Both the position numbers and the translations under genes were made by a program. Shown one piece after another: positions 52,711 to 62,926 of a stretch of DNA of 64,000 bases. The notes below the pieces were generated by a model. That model was not told the origin of the DNA. It saw nothing but the letters and a program-made list of their open reading frames with translations, and did no database searches. Position 1 is the first letter of the stretch; every line of letters starts with the position of its first letter. Source of the stretch: Acidobacteriaceae bacterium KBS 83 (GTDB taxonomy: Bacteria; Acidobacteriota; Terriglobia; Terriglobales; Acidobacteriaceae). Location of the stretch: positions 124,001-188,000 of the forward strand of contig KB906733.1 in assembly GCA_000381585.1 (NCBI GenBank). Direction: 5' to 3'.

Positions 52711-53136
52711 TCATCCCCGCTTGGATGACTCGGCAATCGCAACCGTCGCAGTGATCTCGCCTTCGAGGATCACCATCGCCATCGATGCCGTTCCGGTGTG
52801 CGTGATCGAGAGCGATGCGTTGCGCATGCCCATCGCCTCGGCGATCTCCGCAGCGCGGCCGTGCAGCAGCAGCAGAGGCCGTCCGGCAGGCTCGCGGCCC
52901 ACCTCGATCTCCCGCCACGTCACCCCGAAGCCGATGCCCGTGCCCAGCGCCTTCGCCGCCGCCTCCTTCGCCGCAAACCGGGCCGCGAAGCTCTCGGCCG
53001 CATTGTGTCGCTTGCGCTGACAATAGGCGATCTCTCCCGGCGTGTAGACCCGCGCCAGGAAGCGGCCGCCATATCGCTCGATCGAGCGGGCGATCCGCTC
53101 GATCTCGACCATGTCGATGCCCGTTCCCAGAATCAC
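52711..53136 (-). CDS. acpS: Holo-[acyl-carrier-protein] synthase
   Basis: 141 residues. Transfers 4'-phosphopantetheine from CoA to apo-ACP for fatty acid synthesis. The AcpS N-terminus ILGTGIDMVEIERI with the Mg-binding Asp, and FAARFAAKEAAAKALGTG with the conserved KEA, are clear; LSITHTGTASMA is the C-terminal motif. It lies 22 bases downstream of recG, so the two are probably co-transcribed. Confidence 0.96.
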   Translation of the reverse strand: MILGTGIDMVEIERIARSIERYGGRFLARVYTPGEIAYCQRKRHNAAESFAARFAAKEAAAKALGTGIGFGVTWREIEVGREPAGRPLLLLHGRAAEIAEAMGMRNASLSITHTGTASMAMVILEGEITATVAIAESSKRG

Positions 53137-53158
53137 AGGGTGAAGCCCCCTTCTTGCC

Positions 53159-55372
53159 TCATCCAGCCTCCACGAGTCCGTAGCGCCGCTGCCATGCCTT
53201 CTTCAGCCGCGCTGCCACGACGGCACGCTCGGCCGGCGTGGCTTCGGCGCCCCCGTTGGCCACGAAGGCCGCCGCCTCCCGCTTGGCCAGCTCCAGCAGC
53301 TCCCTGTCCCGGACCAGATTCGCCACCCGGAAGTCCGGCAAGCCGGCCTGCCGGGTGCCGAAGAACTCCCCCGGTCCCCGTAGCTCCAGGTCCAGCTCCG
53401 CCAGCTCAAACCCATCCTGCGTCCGCACCATGGCATCCAGCCGCTGCTCCGCCTCTGGCGACACCCGGCCCCCGGTCATCAGGATGCAGTAGCTCTTCGC
53501 CCCCCCACGCCCCACTCGTCCGCGAAGCTGGTGCAGCTGAGCCAGCCCGAAGCGTTCAGCATGCTCAATGACCATCACGGTGGCATTCGGCACATCCACG
53601 CCAACCTCGATCACAGTGGTCGAGACCAGCACATCCAGCTCGCCGCGCTGGAAGCGCCGCATCACGATCTCCTTGTCGTCCGCGCTGAGACGGCCATGCA
53701 GCAGGCCCAGCCGCAGGCCGGCGAGTGCTCCGTCGCGCAGGGCCTCATACATCGAGGTCGCCGCCTTAAGCGTGGGCCGCTCGAAGAGGGATGGTGTTTT
53801 GCGGCCTTGCTTGGCAGCGCCAGGCGTCGTCTCCTCGGCAGCGGGGAAGTCCAGCTCCGGCTGGTCGTCACTGGGGCCCTCGATCACCGGATAGACGATG
53901 TAGGCCTGACGTCCAGCCACCACCTGCTTGCGTATGAACTGCCATACCTCATCTGCCCGGTCGTCGCTGCCGCGCCGCGTCACGATGGGGGTGCGGCCAG
54001 GGGGCAGTTCGTCCAGTACGCTCAGATCCAGATCCCCGTAGAGAGATAGTGCGAGCGTTCGAGGAATGGGCGTCGCTGTCATCACGAGCACGTCCGGTTC
54101 CCCCTGGCCGGGCTTCTTCATCAGCCGGAACCGCTGCATTACTCCAAACCGATGCTGCTCGTCGACAACTACAAGGCCAAGCCGCTCGAAGTCGACCTTT
54201 TCTTCGATGAGTGCATGCGTCCCGATCACCAGGCCCGCTTCCCCGCGTGCGATGCGCCCTCGTGCCGCGCGTTTGTGATGGACGTCCAGCGAACCAGTAA
54301 GGAGGGTGACACGATAATCGCGCGTAGCCCGCTCCAGTAGCTTGCGTGCGCCAAGGTAGTGCTGCGTCGCAAGGATCTCGGTTGGTGCCATCAGGACCGC
54401 CTGATAGCCATTCTCAATCGCGATCAGCATCGCCTGTAGCGCTACGATAGTTTTGCCAGATCCGACATCGCCCTGCAGTAGGCGCCGCATCGGGCTGGGG
54501 TGCTTCATATCCTCAACGATCTCGGCCAGGGCACGCTTCTGAGCTGCCGTTGGATGAAAGGGCAGCACCTCGCGTAACGCGGCGCGCACCCGTTCATCCG
54601 GCACAAATGCGATGCCAACTCGCTCCCTCGCCTTGCGCCGCTTAATCTCCAGACCCAGTTCGAGGAAGAACAGCTCCTCAAAGATTAGCCTCCGATGCGC
54701 CGGTGTGCTCGCTGCCTGCAGCCTATTGAGCGGCGTCTCAATATCAGGGAAATGTACCTGGTGCAGCGATGCATCGCGGGATGGCATGCCGAGCCGTTCC
54801 AGCATTAAGGCCGGTAGTGTCTCAGGAATGCTTCCACGCAACTCGGCGAGTACGCTGAAAAGCTGCCGGCGGATCCAGCGCGAACCCAGCTTCGAACCAC
54901 CGAGGCTCTCGTAGATGGGCGTGATGCGTCCCATCTCAAGACTGCTGAACTCTTCTTTCGAATCGGGAAGAATCTCGAATTGAGGCTGAATCATCTTGAA
55001 GCCGCGTGACGATCGCGATGCTTCTACCTTGCCGAAAACAGCAACCGTCTGCCCGGCCTGGAAGCGGTCCTTCAGATAGGTCCCACGAAACCAGATGCAC
55101 TTCAGCTTGCTCAGGCCCTGGCCCAGCGTCATCTCAAAGATGGGCATTGCGCGTGTGCGCAGCAGAACAGAGCCCCGTACTTCGCCAATGACGCTCGCCA
55201 TCTCGCCAGCGGCTAGCTCATCAACGGCCAGCGGATTGGCGCGATCCTCGTACCGAAATGGAAGGTGATAAAGGAGGTCTTCTGCGGTGCTGATACTCTT
55301 TTCAGCGAGCGACTCCGCGATGCGCGGCCCGATTCCCTTGATGAACTGAACGGGCGTGTCGATAGCGAGCAC
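53159..55372 (-). CDS. recG: ATP-dependent DNA helicase RecG
   Basis: 737 residues. Remodels stalled replication forks and Holliday junctions. The N-terminal wedge/OB domain (GEMASVIGEVRGSVLLRTRA, LKCIWFRGTYLKDRFQAGQT) precedes the SF2 helicase core: Walker A LLQGDVGSGKTIVALQAMLI, DEQH box VVVDEQHRFGVMQR, VMTATPIPRTLALSLYGDLD, and motif VI HQLRGRVGRGGAKSYC. The linker between core lobes contains an Ala/Pro-rich insertion around residues 500-530. Start ATG 55372. Confidence 0.97.
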   Translation of the reverse strand: MLAIDTPVQFIKGIGPRIAESLAEKSISTAEDLLYHLPFRYEDRANPLAVDELAAGEMASVIGEVRGSVLLRTRAMPIFEMTLGQGLSKLKCIWFRGTYLKDRFQAGQTVAVFGKVEASRSSRGFKMIQPQFEILPDSKEEFSSLEMGRITPIYESLGGSKLGSRWIRRQLFSVLAELRGSIPETLPALMLERLGMPSRDASLHQVHFPDIETPLNRLQAASTPAHRRLIFEELFFLELGLEIKRRKARERVGIAFVPDERVRAALREVLPFHPTAAQKRALAEIVEDMKHPSPMRRLLQGDVGSGKTIVALQAMLIAIENGYQAVLMAPTEILATQHYLGARKLLERATRDYRVTLLTGSLDVHHKRAARGRIARGEAGLVIGTHALIEEKVDFERLGLVVVDEQHRFGVMQRFRLMKKPGQGEPDVLVMTATPIPRTLALSLYGDLDLSVLDELPPGRTPIVTRRGSDDRADEVWQFIRKQVVAGRQAYIVYPVIEGPSDDQPELDFPAAEETTPGAAKQGRKTPSLFERPTLKAATSMYEALRDGALAGLRLGLLHGRLSADDKEIVMRRFQRGELDVLVSTTVIEVGVDVPNATVMVIEHAERFGLAQLHQLRGRVGRGGAKSYCILMTGGRVSPEAEQRLDAMVRTQDGFELAELDLELRGPGEFFGTRQAGLPDFRVANLVRDRELLELAKREAAAFVANGGAEATPAERAVVAARLKKAWQRRYGLVEAG

Positions 55373-55433
55373 GCTTTGATGCTACCAGCGAAAATTTGAC
55401 TGCTACACTTCAGGCACTTCGTACCGCCACCGC

Positions 55434-56126
55434 ATGGATGAACCAAGAGCACACTCGCTGAGCCTGCAGAGGCGACTGATGCTGTGGGCATTGCCACCGC
55501 TGGTCGCCGCTCTGTTACGGCTGCTGCAGACCACGTTGCGTTACGAGGAGATCATCGATGAGGGAGGACGCCCGGACCAGCAGGATGGCGCCAGCGTGTG
55601 GTGCTTCTGGCACCGATGTCTGCTGCCTGCTGCGTGCTTCTTTCAAGGGCGGCCGCGCACGACTCTGCTTATCAGCGCAAGCTTCGACGGCGAGATGATC
55701 GCGCGCACGATTGAGCGGATGGGCTACGAGACAGTGCGCGGATCAAGTTCACGCGCCGGGGCCGGTGGATTGCGTGCTCTGTCTCGTGCAGTCCGCGATG
55801 GCGCGACCGCGGTAATTCCCGGTGACGGCCCGCGTGGTCCACGCTATCTGCTCAAGCCAGGCATCACCAAACTGGCGCAATTAACGCAACTACCCGTGAA
55901 CAGCTTCTATCTTCTGCCGCAATGTAAGTGGACGTTGCGCTCATGGGACGCTCTTATGGTTCCCAAGCCGTTCTCGCGGGTTGTGATGGTATGGGGCCAG
56001 CCGGTTCCCCCGCCGGAATCAATTGATGCAGAAGAGCATGTGCGGCTTGCCGTTGAGGCGACGCTCGAACGGCTTCGCGAACTCGCTGAACGCCACTTTG
56101 CAGTTGACGGGGCGTCACGGCAATAG
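55434..56126 (+). CDS. DUF374 lysophospholipid acyltransferase-like protein
   Basis: 230 residues. N-terminal span near 15-35, then the LPLAT-like fold: SVWCFWHRCLLPAACFF (the HxxxxD-type box appears only as WHR), LISASFDGEMIARTIERMGY, RGSSSRAGAGGLRALSRAV and VIPGDGPRGPRYLLKPGITK, which are DUF374 hallmarks. The family is thought to acylate lipid A or related lipids. Its stop lies 9 bases before queA, so the genes queA and polA may be in one operon with it. Confidence 0.9.
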   Translation: MDEPRAHSLSLQRRLMLWALPPLVAALLRLLQTTLRYEEIIDEGGRPDQQDGASVWCFWHRCLLPAACFFQGRPRTTLLISASFDGEMIARTIERMGYETVRGSSSRAGAGGLRALSRAVRDGATAVIPGDGPRGPRYLLKPGITKLAQLTQLPVNSFYLLPQCKWTLRSWDALMVPKPFSRVVMVWGQPVPPPESIDAEEHVRLAVEATLERLRELAERHFAVDGASRQ

Positions 56127-56135
56127 AATCGATGA

Positions 56136-57203
56136 GTGCTCGTTTCCGATTTCGACTTTGCCTTACCTGAAGAGCTGATTGCACAGGAGCCGCCAGCCGA
56201 CCGTGGCGGATCGCGCATGCTTCTGCTCGACCGCGCGACAGGAATTTGGAAAGACGATGTCTTCGCGCATTTACCGGAGTGTCTCCGACCAGGGGATGTG
56301 CTGGTGCTAAATGATTCGCGGGTTATTCGCGCCCGGCTGTTTGGCTTGCGAACTCCCCGTCCGGATGAGCAAAGTGCTGCAACGGGCCGGATCGAGGTAT
56401 TTCTAACGGAACAGATCGACACATGGGACTGGAACGCACTTGTAAAGCCAGGTCGCAAGCTCCGGGTGGGCGATGGCATCGAATTTACTGACGAGGGCAA
56501 TACAACTCTTCATGCGCAAATCGTTGCTGCGAGCGAGCGTGGCGAGCGCACGCTTCGATTCGGGCCTGTGGCCGATTTTGAAAAACGTCTGGACACACTG
56601 GGTCACATGCCATTGCCTCCATACATTCACCGTGGTGACCGACCGTCAGATCGTGAACGATATCAGACGATTTACGCAAAACGGCGGGGCTCCGCTGCCG
56701 CGCCGACCGCAGGTCTGCACTTTACACCGGAAATCCTCGCCCAGGTTCGAGCGGCAGGCGTAGAGGTTTGTACGATAACGCTGCATGTCGGACTCGGCAC
56801 GTTTCAGCCTATCCGCGTCGCAGACACGGCACAGGTCAGGCTGCATAGCGAAAGCTACGAGATAAGTGAAGAATGTGCGGAGCAGATCAATGCAGCACGA
56901 GGGGAGGGTCGCCGTATTGTCGCCGCAGGAACGACGACCACGCGCACGCTGGAACATTGCGTTGCCACAGTTGGGGACGGGCCGCTTCGCCACCACTCCG
57001 GAACGACCAGCATCTTTATTTCCCCTGGTTTTCAGTTTCGTGCCGTGGATGCGCTGCTTACGAACTTCCACCTGCCACAATCAACCCTAATAATGCTGGT
57101 GTCTGCGTTCGCCGGGCGTGACAACACTCTTGCAGCTTATCGCCATGCCGTACAGATGCGGTACCGATTTTTCTCGTATGGCGACTGCATGTTCATCTCA
57201 TAA
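56136..57203 (+). CDS. queA: S-adenosylmethionine:tRNA ribosyltransferase-isomerase
   Basis: 355 residues. Transfers the ribosyl part of SAM to 7-aminomethyl-7-deazaguanine in tRNA, making epoxyqueuosine. Signatures: [97 protein letters not shown]. The start is GTG 56136; an ATG at 56132 is out of frame. Part of a compact run with the DUF374 gene and polA. Confidence 0.97.
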   Translation: MLVSDFDFALPEELIAQEPPADRGGSRMLLLDRATGIWKDDVFAHLPECLRPGDVLVLNDSRVIRARLFGLRTPRPDEQSAATGRIEVFLTEQIDTWDWNALVKPGRKLRVGDGIEFTDEGNTTLHAQIVAASERGERTLRFGPVADFEKRLDTLGHMPLPPYIHRGDRPSDRERYQTIYAKRRGSAAAPTAGLHFTPEILAQVRAAGVEVCTITLHVGLGTFQPIRVADTAQVRLHSESYEISEECAEQINAARGEGRRIVAAGTTTTRTLEHCVATVGDGPLRHHSGTTSIFISPGFQFRAVDALLTNFHLPQSTLIMLVSAFAGRDNTLAAYRHAVQMRYRFFSYGDCMFIS

Positions 57204-57214
57204 CCAGGAGCGCC

Positions 57215-59989
57215 ATGCCGACTACTGAAGCTAAGCCGCCGATTTTTCTTCTGGACTCGATGTCCTTCATCTTCCGTGCATACCATGCGATGCAGCGCCA
57301 GAGACCGATGTCTACGCGTCATGGCGTGCCTACGGCGGGGACTTATGTCTTCGTCAACATGATCAACAAGCTCCGCCGCGATTTTTCGCCGCACTACTTT
57401 GCGGCCATCTTCGACACGATGACGCCCGTCTTCCGTGATGAGCGTGCGAAGGCGATGACATCCGTGCGCAAGTTCAACATCAAGACACAGCAGTTTGAAG
57501 AAGTTGCATACGAGGGCTACAAGGCGAATCGCACAGAGATGCCGGCAGATCTTGCCCAGCAACTCCCTTATATCCGGCGTGCGCTTGAGGCATTTCATAT
57601 CCCCATCATTCAATACGAAGGCTTTGAGGCAGATGACGTAATTGGAACCCTGGCGCACAAGGCCGAGGGTGCTGGCCACAAGGTGTACATCGTGTCGAAC
57701 GACAAAGACATGCTGCAACTGGTGACCGAGCATGTGCTGGTCTTAAATCCGGCGAAAGACAACCTTGTACTTGATCGCGCGGCGGTGGAGCAGACGCTGG
57801 GCGTTCCACCTGAGCGTGTGATCGATGTCATGGCACTGCGCGGCGATTCAATCGACAACATCCCTGGCGCGCCGGGAATCGGTGACAAGGGGTCGGTGGA
57901 GTTGATCCAGCAATTTGGCTCGCTCGAAGCGGCTCTGGATCAGGCAAATGAGGTGAAAAGAAAGAGCTATCGCGAATCTTTGCAGAACAATCGCGAGAAC
58001 ATTCTCCTTAGCAAGGAGTTGGTGACAATCCACTGCAGCGTGCCGGTTGATCTGGAACTGGCAAGGATGGAAACCCAGGAACCCGATGTCGCTGCAGCGC
58101 GCGCTCTCTTCACCGAACTCGAGTTCACGACGCTACTCAAGGAACTGGCACCCGCGATTGACGCGGGGCATGCAGAATTGATCATCGCTCCTACAGAGGA
58201 GGACTACGCGAAGTTTTTTTCGATAGCGCAGCAAGGCTTCTCGATTGCGGTCGACGTGACATTTCTGGAAGCGCTGACAGAACAGGTGAGCGAGTCGCAG
58301 GCCGAGGCGGTGGAAGATGAAGCGCCAATGCTGCGCAATCTGTCGCTGCTCGATGCAGTTGCCAGCGCGGAGCGGACAGAAGCCGCCGGCGAACGAGAGC
58401 ATTTCGTCGCCGTATCGGCGGAGGGAGGTCGAGCACTGCGCCTCTCTTTGACTTCAGAGACGGGCGCGCGTCTCAAGACACTTCTGGAAGATGCGTCCGT
58501 ACCAAAGACTGTGCACGATCTGAAAGCAACCATGCGAGCGCTCGAGAATCATGGAATCGCCATTGCGAATGTGCGTGACGATCTCATGCTTTATTCCTAT
58601 CTCATCAACCCCACACATGCTACGCATCGTCTCGCGGATGTAGTCGCACGTTTCACAAGCAACCCGCTTTCGGAAATAGGTGGGCGTCAACTGCCCGAGC
58701 AGGCTGCCGCGATCCACGCGCTGGTTCCCGCCATGCGGGCCGATGTCGAGGCAATCAAGGCGGTAGCGGTTTACGAGACGATCGATCTGCCCCTAGTGTC
58801 CGTACTCCTGGCGATGGAGCGCACAGGCGTCCGGATCGATGTAAGTGTGCTTGCAGGCTTAGCGGAAAATCTGAATGCCGAAATGTCGCAGGTGAGCGAA
58901 CAGATCTTTGAACAGGCCGGACAGCGTTTCAACCTCAATTCCCCAAAGCAGTTGGGCGAGATTTTGTTCAACAAGATGAAACTGCCGAAACCGCTGAAAT
59001 ATGGCAAGGGCAAAGTTGTTTCGACTGCACAGGACGTGCTCGAAGAGCTTGCTCTGCACCATCCTGTACCGGCGCAGGTACTGGCCTATCGGCAGCTGGC
59101 GAAGCTGAAGTCGAACTATGTGGACTCTCTCCCGCTGCTTGCCGACAGCGACGGACGTGTGCATACCACGTTCAATCAGGTGGGCACCGCGACGGGACGG
59201 CTCTCCTCGACCAACCCGAATCTTCAGAACATTCCGATTCGCACAGAGAAGGGACGTGAGATTCGCGCGGCGTTCATCGCGGCACCAGGATGCGTGCTTT
59301 TGTCAGCGGACTACTCGCAGATCGAGCTGCGGCTGATGGCGCACTTTTCTGACGATCCGCTTCTGGTACAGGCATATCAGGCAGGGCAAGACATTCACAC
59401 ACTCACGGCATCAGAAGTATTTGGCGTTCCACCGATGTCGATGAGCAAGGAAACCCGCAATCGGGCGAAGGCTGTGAACTTCGGCATCGTTTACGGCATC
59501 TCGCCATTCGGACTCGCCGCAAACCTCAATATCCCGCAAGCCGAGGCCAGACTTTATATTGAGACCTATTTTGCAAGATATGCAGGCGTTCGCCAATTTA
59601 TAGACCGCCTGCTTGAAGAGACGCGCGCGACACAGCAAGTGCGGACGTTGTTTGGGCGCGTGCGACCAATTCCAGACATCCAGAGTCGCAATCCTAATTT
59701 GCGGGGTTTCGCCGAGCGAACTGCTGTGAACACGCCGTTGCAGGGAACTGCAGCGGACATGATCAAGATCGCGATGATCCGGATAGATCAGAAGCTGCGG
59801 ACGCAGAATTTACGAACCAAAATGACGCTGCAGGTTCACGATGAGCTGCTGTTCGACGTGCCGCAGGAGGAGATCGAAGCGGCGAGCGCTCTTGTGAAAC
59901 AAGAAATGGAAAACTTCATCAAACTCAACGTACCCATCGTCGTGGACATCGGAATCGGCCAGAACTGGCGGGACCTGAAAAAAGCCTAG
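57215..59989 (+). CDS. polA: DNA polymerase I
   Basis: 924 residues. The 5'-3' exonuclease domain (1-290) has FEADDVIGTLAHKA and VSNDKDMLQLV; a segment of about 20 residues (AMTSVRKFNIKTQQFEEVAY) is inserted before GYKANR compared with E. coli or Taq. The 3'-5' exonuclease domain (about 325-510) lacks the usual DxE (AVDVTFLE instead), so proofreading is probably lost. The polymerase domain is intact: motif A LSADYSQIELRLMAHFSDD, motif B RAKAVNFGIVYGIS, motif C QVHDELLFDV. GGAG precedes the ATG, 11 bases after queA. Confidence 0.98.
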   Translation: MPTTEAKPPIFLLDSMSFIFRAYHAMQRQRPMSTRHGVPTAGTYVFVNMINKLRRDFSPHYFAAIFDTMTPVFRDERAKAMTSVRKFNIKTQQFEEVAYEGYKANRTEMPADLAQQLPYIRRALEAFHIPIIQYEGFEADDVIGTLAHKAEGAGHKVYIVSNDKDMLQLVTEHVLVLNPAKDNLVLDRAAVEQTLGVPPERVIDVMALRGDSIDNIPGAPGIGDKGSVELIQQFGSLEAALDQANEVKRKSYRESLQNNRENILLSKELVTIHCSVPVDLELARMETQEPDVAAARALFTELEFTTLLKELAPAIDAGHAELIIAPTEEDYAKFFSIAQQGFSIAVDVTFLEALTEQVSESQAEAVEDEAPMLRNLSLLDAVASAERTEAAGEREHFVAVSAEGGRALRLSLTSETGARLKTLLEDASVPKTVHDLKATMRALENHGIAIANVRDDLMLYSYLINPTHATHRLADVVARFTSNPLSEIGGRQLPEQAAAIHALVPAMRADVEAIKAVAVYETIDLPLVSVLLAMERTGVRIDVSVLAGLAENLNAEMSQVSEQIFEQAGQRFNLNSPKQLGEILFNKMKLPKPLKYGKGKVVSTAQDVLEELALHHPVPAQVLAYRQLAKLKSNYVDSLPLLADSDGRVHTTFNQVGTATGRLSSTNPNLQNIPIRTEKGREIRAAFIAAPGCVLLSADYSQIELRLMAHFSDDPLLVQAYQAGQDIHTLTASEVFGVPPMSMSKETRNRAKAVNFGIVYGISPFGLAANLNIPQAEARLYIETYFARYAGVRQFIDRLLEETRATQQVRTLFGRVRPIPDIQSRNPNLRGFAERTAVNTPLQGTAADMIKIAMIRIDQKLRTQNLRTKMTLQVHDELLFDVPQEEIEAASALVKQEMENFIKLNVPIVVDIGIGQNWRDLKKA

Positions 59990-59990
59990 T

Positions 59991-61340
59991 TCACGTGCCA
60001 AGCGTGATGCGGATTGCCTGGGCAATGCGTTCCGCGTGCCGTTCCATCTCTTCGCGGGATTCCGCTTCTATCATGACGCGCGCAAGTGCCTCGGTGCCAC
60101 TGTAACGCACGACGACGCGCCCTTTACCCTGCAGTGCGCGTTCCGCCTCTTGTATGCGCTCGCTCACCTCTGGAATTTGTTCCAGCGGCTGCTTTTCTCG
60201 GACCCGCACATTCACAATCACCTGCGGGAAGACCTTCAGGTCTGCGACGAGCTGATGCAATGGCCTGCCGGATCGCTGCACGATATCGAGAACCAAGAGC
60301 GCGGTAAGAAGGCCATCCCCGGTGGTGCTGTGCGATGGAAAAAGGATGTGTCCGGACTGTTCGCCGCCCAGGGTGGCATGATGCTGTCGCATCATTTCCA
60401 GCACGTACTTGTCGCCGACCGGTGCGCGAAGCATTCGGATGTGACTCCTCTGGAGCGCGGTCTCCAGACCCATGTTCGACATCGTCGTGGCGACAACGGT
60501 GTTGTCTTTGAGGGCTCCGCGCGCTTGCAGATCGCGAGCGGCGAGCAGTAACACGGCGTCGCCATTGACTACTTTTCCATTGGCATCGGAAAAGAGTGCC
60601 CGGTCCGCGTCCCCATCGAGTGTTATGCCAATATCAGCTTTGCGCGCGGTGGTTTCGGCGGCGACAATTTCCGGATGAAGTGCACCGCAGTTCTGATTGA
60701 TATTTCGTCCATCTGGACGAGAGTGGGTCAGGTACAGCGTGCCGCCGAGGGTTGTGAATAGTTCCGGTGCGATAGACGAAGCAGCGCCATTTGCGCAATC
60801 GAGAACCACGCTTTTTCCCCGCAGATTCAGGTCCGGCACTATCTGGCGGAGGTGCCGTCCATAGTCATGACGATAGCTGGACTGCACTGCCGGCGGTATT
60901 TTCGATTCTTCAGAAGGCAATGAATGATCCGCGAGACGCCGAAAAATTTCGTCTTCGATCTCCAGTTCCTGCTGATCTGGCAGCTTATAGCCGTCGTGGC
61001 CGAATGCCTTGATGCCGTTGTCCTGCCAAGGATTGTGCGACGCGGAGATGACAACGCCAGCGCTAAATCCACGCGTTCGCGCCAGATAAGCGATGCCGGG
61101 GGTAGTGATGATCCCGGCACTTTCCACTGTGGCTCCGCCTTCCCGTAACCCGGCGGCAATGGTTGCACTGATCCACTCGCTCGATTCGCGGGTGTCCATT
61201 CCCAGCACTACTTGAGGCTGTGCGCCGTGCCGCCTGAGAGTGTGCGTAAGGGCCAGTCCAACCGCGTAGATGGTGCGCGGATCGAGAGGTGTTTCGCCCG
61301 CAACTGCTCGAATTCCGTCGGTCCCAAAAAGCTTCCTCAT
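59991..61340 (-). CDS. glmM: Phosphoglucosamine mutase
   Basis: 449 residues. Interconverts glucosamine-6-phosphate and glucosamine-1-phosphate for UDP-GlcNAc, peptidoglycan and LPS synthesis. Start RKLFGTDGIRAVAGETPLDP; phosphoserine loop VISASHNPWQDNGIKAFG; Mg loop LDGDADRALFSD; sugar loop GGEQSGHILFPSHSTTGDGL; phosphate loop RYSGTEALARVMIEAES. The ATG overlaps the xseA stop as ATGA, so translation is coupled. Its stop is one base from the end of the convergent polA. Confidence 0.98.
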   Translation of the reverse strand: MRKLFGTDGIRAVAGETPLDPRTIYAVGLALTHTLRRHGAQPQVVLGMDTRESSEWISATIAAGLREGGATVESAGIITTPGIAYLARTRGFSAGVVISASHNPWQDNGIKAFGHDGYKLPDQQELEIEDEIFRRLADHSLPSEESKIPPAVQSSYRHDYGRHLRQIVPDLNLRGKSVVLDCANGAASSIAPELFTTLGGTLYLTHSRPDGRNINQNCGALHPEIVAAETTARKADIGITLDGDADRALFSDANGKVVNGDAVLLLAARDLQARGALKDNTVVATTMSNMGLETALQRSHIRMLRAPVGDKYVLEMMRQHHATLGGEQSGHILFPSHSTTGDGLLTALLVLDIVQRSGRPLHQLVADLKVFPQVIVNVRVREKQPLEQIPEVSERIQEAERALQGKGRVVVRYSGTEALARVMIEAESREEMERHAERIAQAIRITLGT

Positions 61341-62896
61341 ATCTCGTCTTCTATTCGTGACACCGTGCTTGTCACTGTACCTCTTGCAAGCCGTGTCATT
61401 AGAGACTCCCCGATCGCGACCGCGGAACTCTCACGTACGAGTCTACCGGCGCTTGTGAAAGTGAGGCTGTAGCCACGATCGAGAACCGCAAGTGGTGAGA
61501 GTGCAGTTAGCCGGCCTTGAAGTCCTTCGCAGGCCGCCGTAGCCCGCTCGATGTTGCTCATGATCGCGCGGTTACCTCGCGACTCCAAATGCGCGATTGT
61601 CTGGCGAAATCTCAGGCATCTATGGGACGGGGAGTGCAATAGTAGACCGCCAGATAGCGCTTCGACGATTCGATGCGCCGCGAAAAGACGTATTTGCCAT
61701 ACACTGTGTAGCCGCCGAGTGGCACTTGTACATCGCTCGCCCCATGTTCTCAGCGCCTGGAAGCTGCTCTGCTGCAGCAAGCGGTTATGAAGCTGCTGCA
61801 TACGGATGTTCGTTGCATGCAGCAGCGCCTGCCACGATCCTGCCAGCCGGAACTGCTGCTCGTCCACTCGCTGTTGTGCCCGGTCCATTTGCATCCGGAT
61901 CCGAGCGATGGTGGCCTCCGAAGACACTGTGGCGAATCTGCGCTCCGCCAGCGCAATCTTGTACCGGCAGGCACGCTGAAGACGCAACTCCAGCGTATCC
62001 ATGCGCTCTTGCATTCCTTGCTGCATTGCGGTCAGCAGCTCTGCCGCAGCGGAGGGGGTGGGGACACGCAGGTCGGCTGCGAAATCCGCAATCGTAAAGT
62101 CTGTTTCGTGGCCTACCGCTGAGACAATGGGAATTGCGGATCCCGCAATCGCTCGAGCGACAATCTCCGTGTTAAACGCAGCCAGATCCTCGGCCGAGCC
62201 ACCACCACGTGCAACGACGATGGCGTCGACGTTCTTAGCACGGTTGAAATGAAAGATCCCCGAAGCAATTTCTCCGGCCGCCTGCACGCCCTGCACGGAG
62301 GCGGGATAGAGCAATATGTCGAGACCGGCGTGGCGCCGGCCCACGATACTCAGGAAGTCGTGAATCACGGCGCCCGATGACGATGTGACGACGCCAATGC
62401 AGCGAGGGAAAGGGGGCAGGGCACGTTTACGTGACGCGTCGAATATGCCTTCCTGCTGCAATTTGTTCTTCAGTTGCTCAAAGGCGAACTGTAGTGAGCC
62501 CGCCCCAACAGGTTCGAGCGTTTCCGCGACGAGTTGAAGTTGGCCCCGATCTTCATAGATCGAAATGTGGCCACGCACCAGAACGTGCAGCGCGGCCTCG
62601 GGACGAAAGCGAAGCAGAGCCGCTTGACGCCGAAAGAGAACAACGGGAAGCTGACCACTCTCATCTTTGAGTGTGAAATAAAGATGCCCGGACGCTGCGC
62701 TGCGCAGGTTCGATATTTCACCTTCGACCCAACAGTCAGGGTAGGATCGTTCGACATGCCCACGGATTGCTGCAACAAGAGCGCTGACCGACCAGATTCG
62801 CCGTGGCTCTGGTTTGCGATCGGACGGGAAGAGCAGTCCTAGCTGATCCGTAGAATCATTGCGGGAGTCTTCGTTCTCTGGCGGCGAATCTTTCAA
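61337..62896 (-). CDS. xseA: Exodeoxyribonuclease VII large subunit
   Basis: 519 residues. N-terminal OB fold (VSALVAAIRGHVERSYPDCW, SGHLYFTLKDESGQLPVVLF), then the catalytic domain: PRCIGVVTSSSGAVIHDFLS, VDAIVVARGGGSAEDLAAFN, ISAVGHETDFTIADFAADLR is close to the observed PIVSAVGHETDFTIAD. A long coiled-coil and C-terminal YSLTF motif follow. The start is TTG 62896. xseB, the small subunit, is not in the window; glmM follows with a 4-base overlap instead. Confidence 0.96.
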   Translation of the reverse strand: MKDSPPENEDSRNDSTDQLGLLFPSDRKPEPRRIWSVSALVAAIRGHVERSYPDCWVEGEISNLRSAASGHLYFTLKDESGQLPVVLFRRQAALLRFRPEAALHVLVRGHISIYEDRGQLQLVAETLEPVGAGSLQFAFEQLKNKLQQEGIFDASRKRALPPFPRCIGVVTSSSGAVIHDFLSIVGRRHAGLDILLYPASVQGVQAAGEIASGIFHFNRAKNVDAIVVARGGGSAEDLAAFNTEIVARAIAGSAIPIVSAVGHETDFTIADFAADLRVPTPSAAAELLTAMQQGMQERMDTLELRLQRACRYKIALAERRFATVSSEATIARIRMQMDRAQQRVDEQQFRLAGSWQALLHATNIRMQQLHNRLLQQSSFQALRTWGERCTSATRRLHSVWQIRLFAAHRIVEALSGGLLLHSPSHRCLRFRQTIAHLESRGNRAIMSNIERATAACEGLQGRLTALSPLAVLDRGYSLTFTSAGRLVRESSAVAIGESLMTRLARGTVTSTVSRIEDEI

Positions 62897-62926
62897 ACGA
62901 TGAGTCTACACCGGTGCGCGGGTGAC

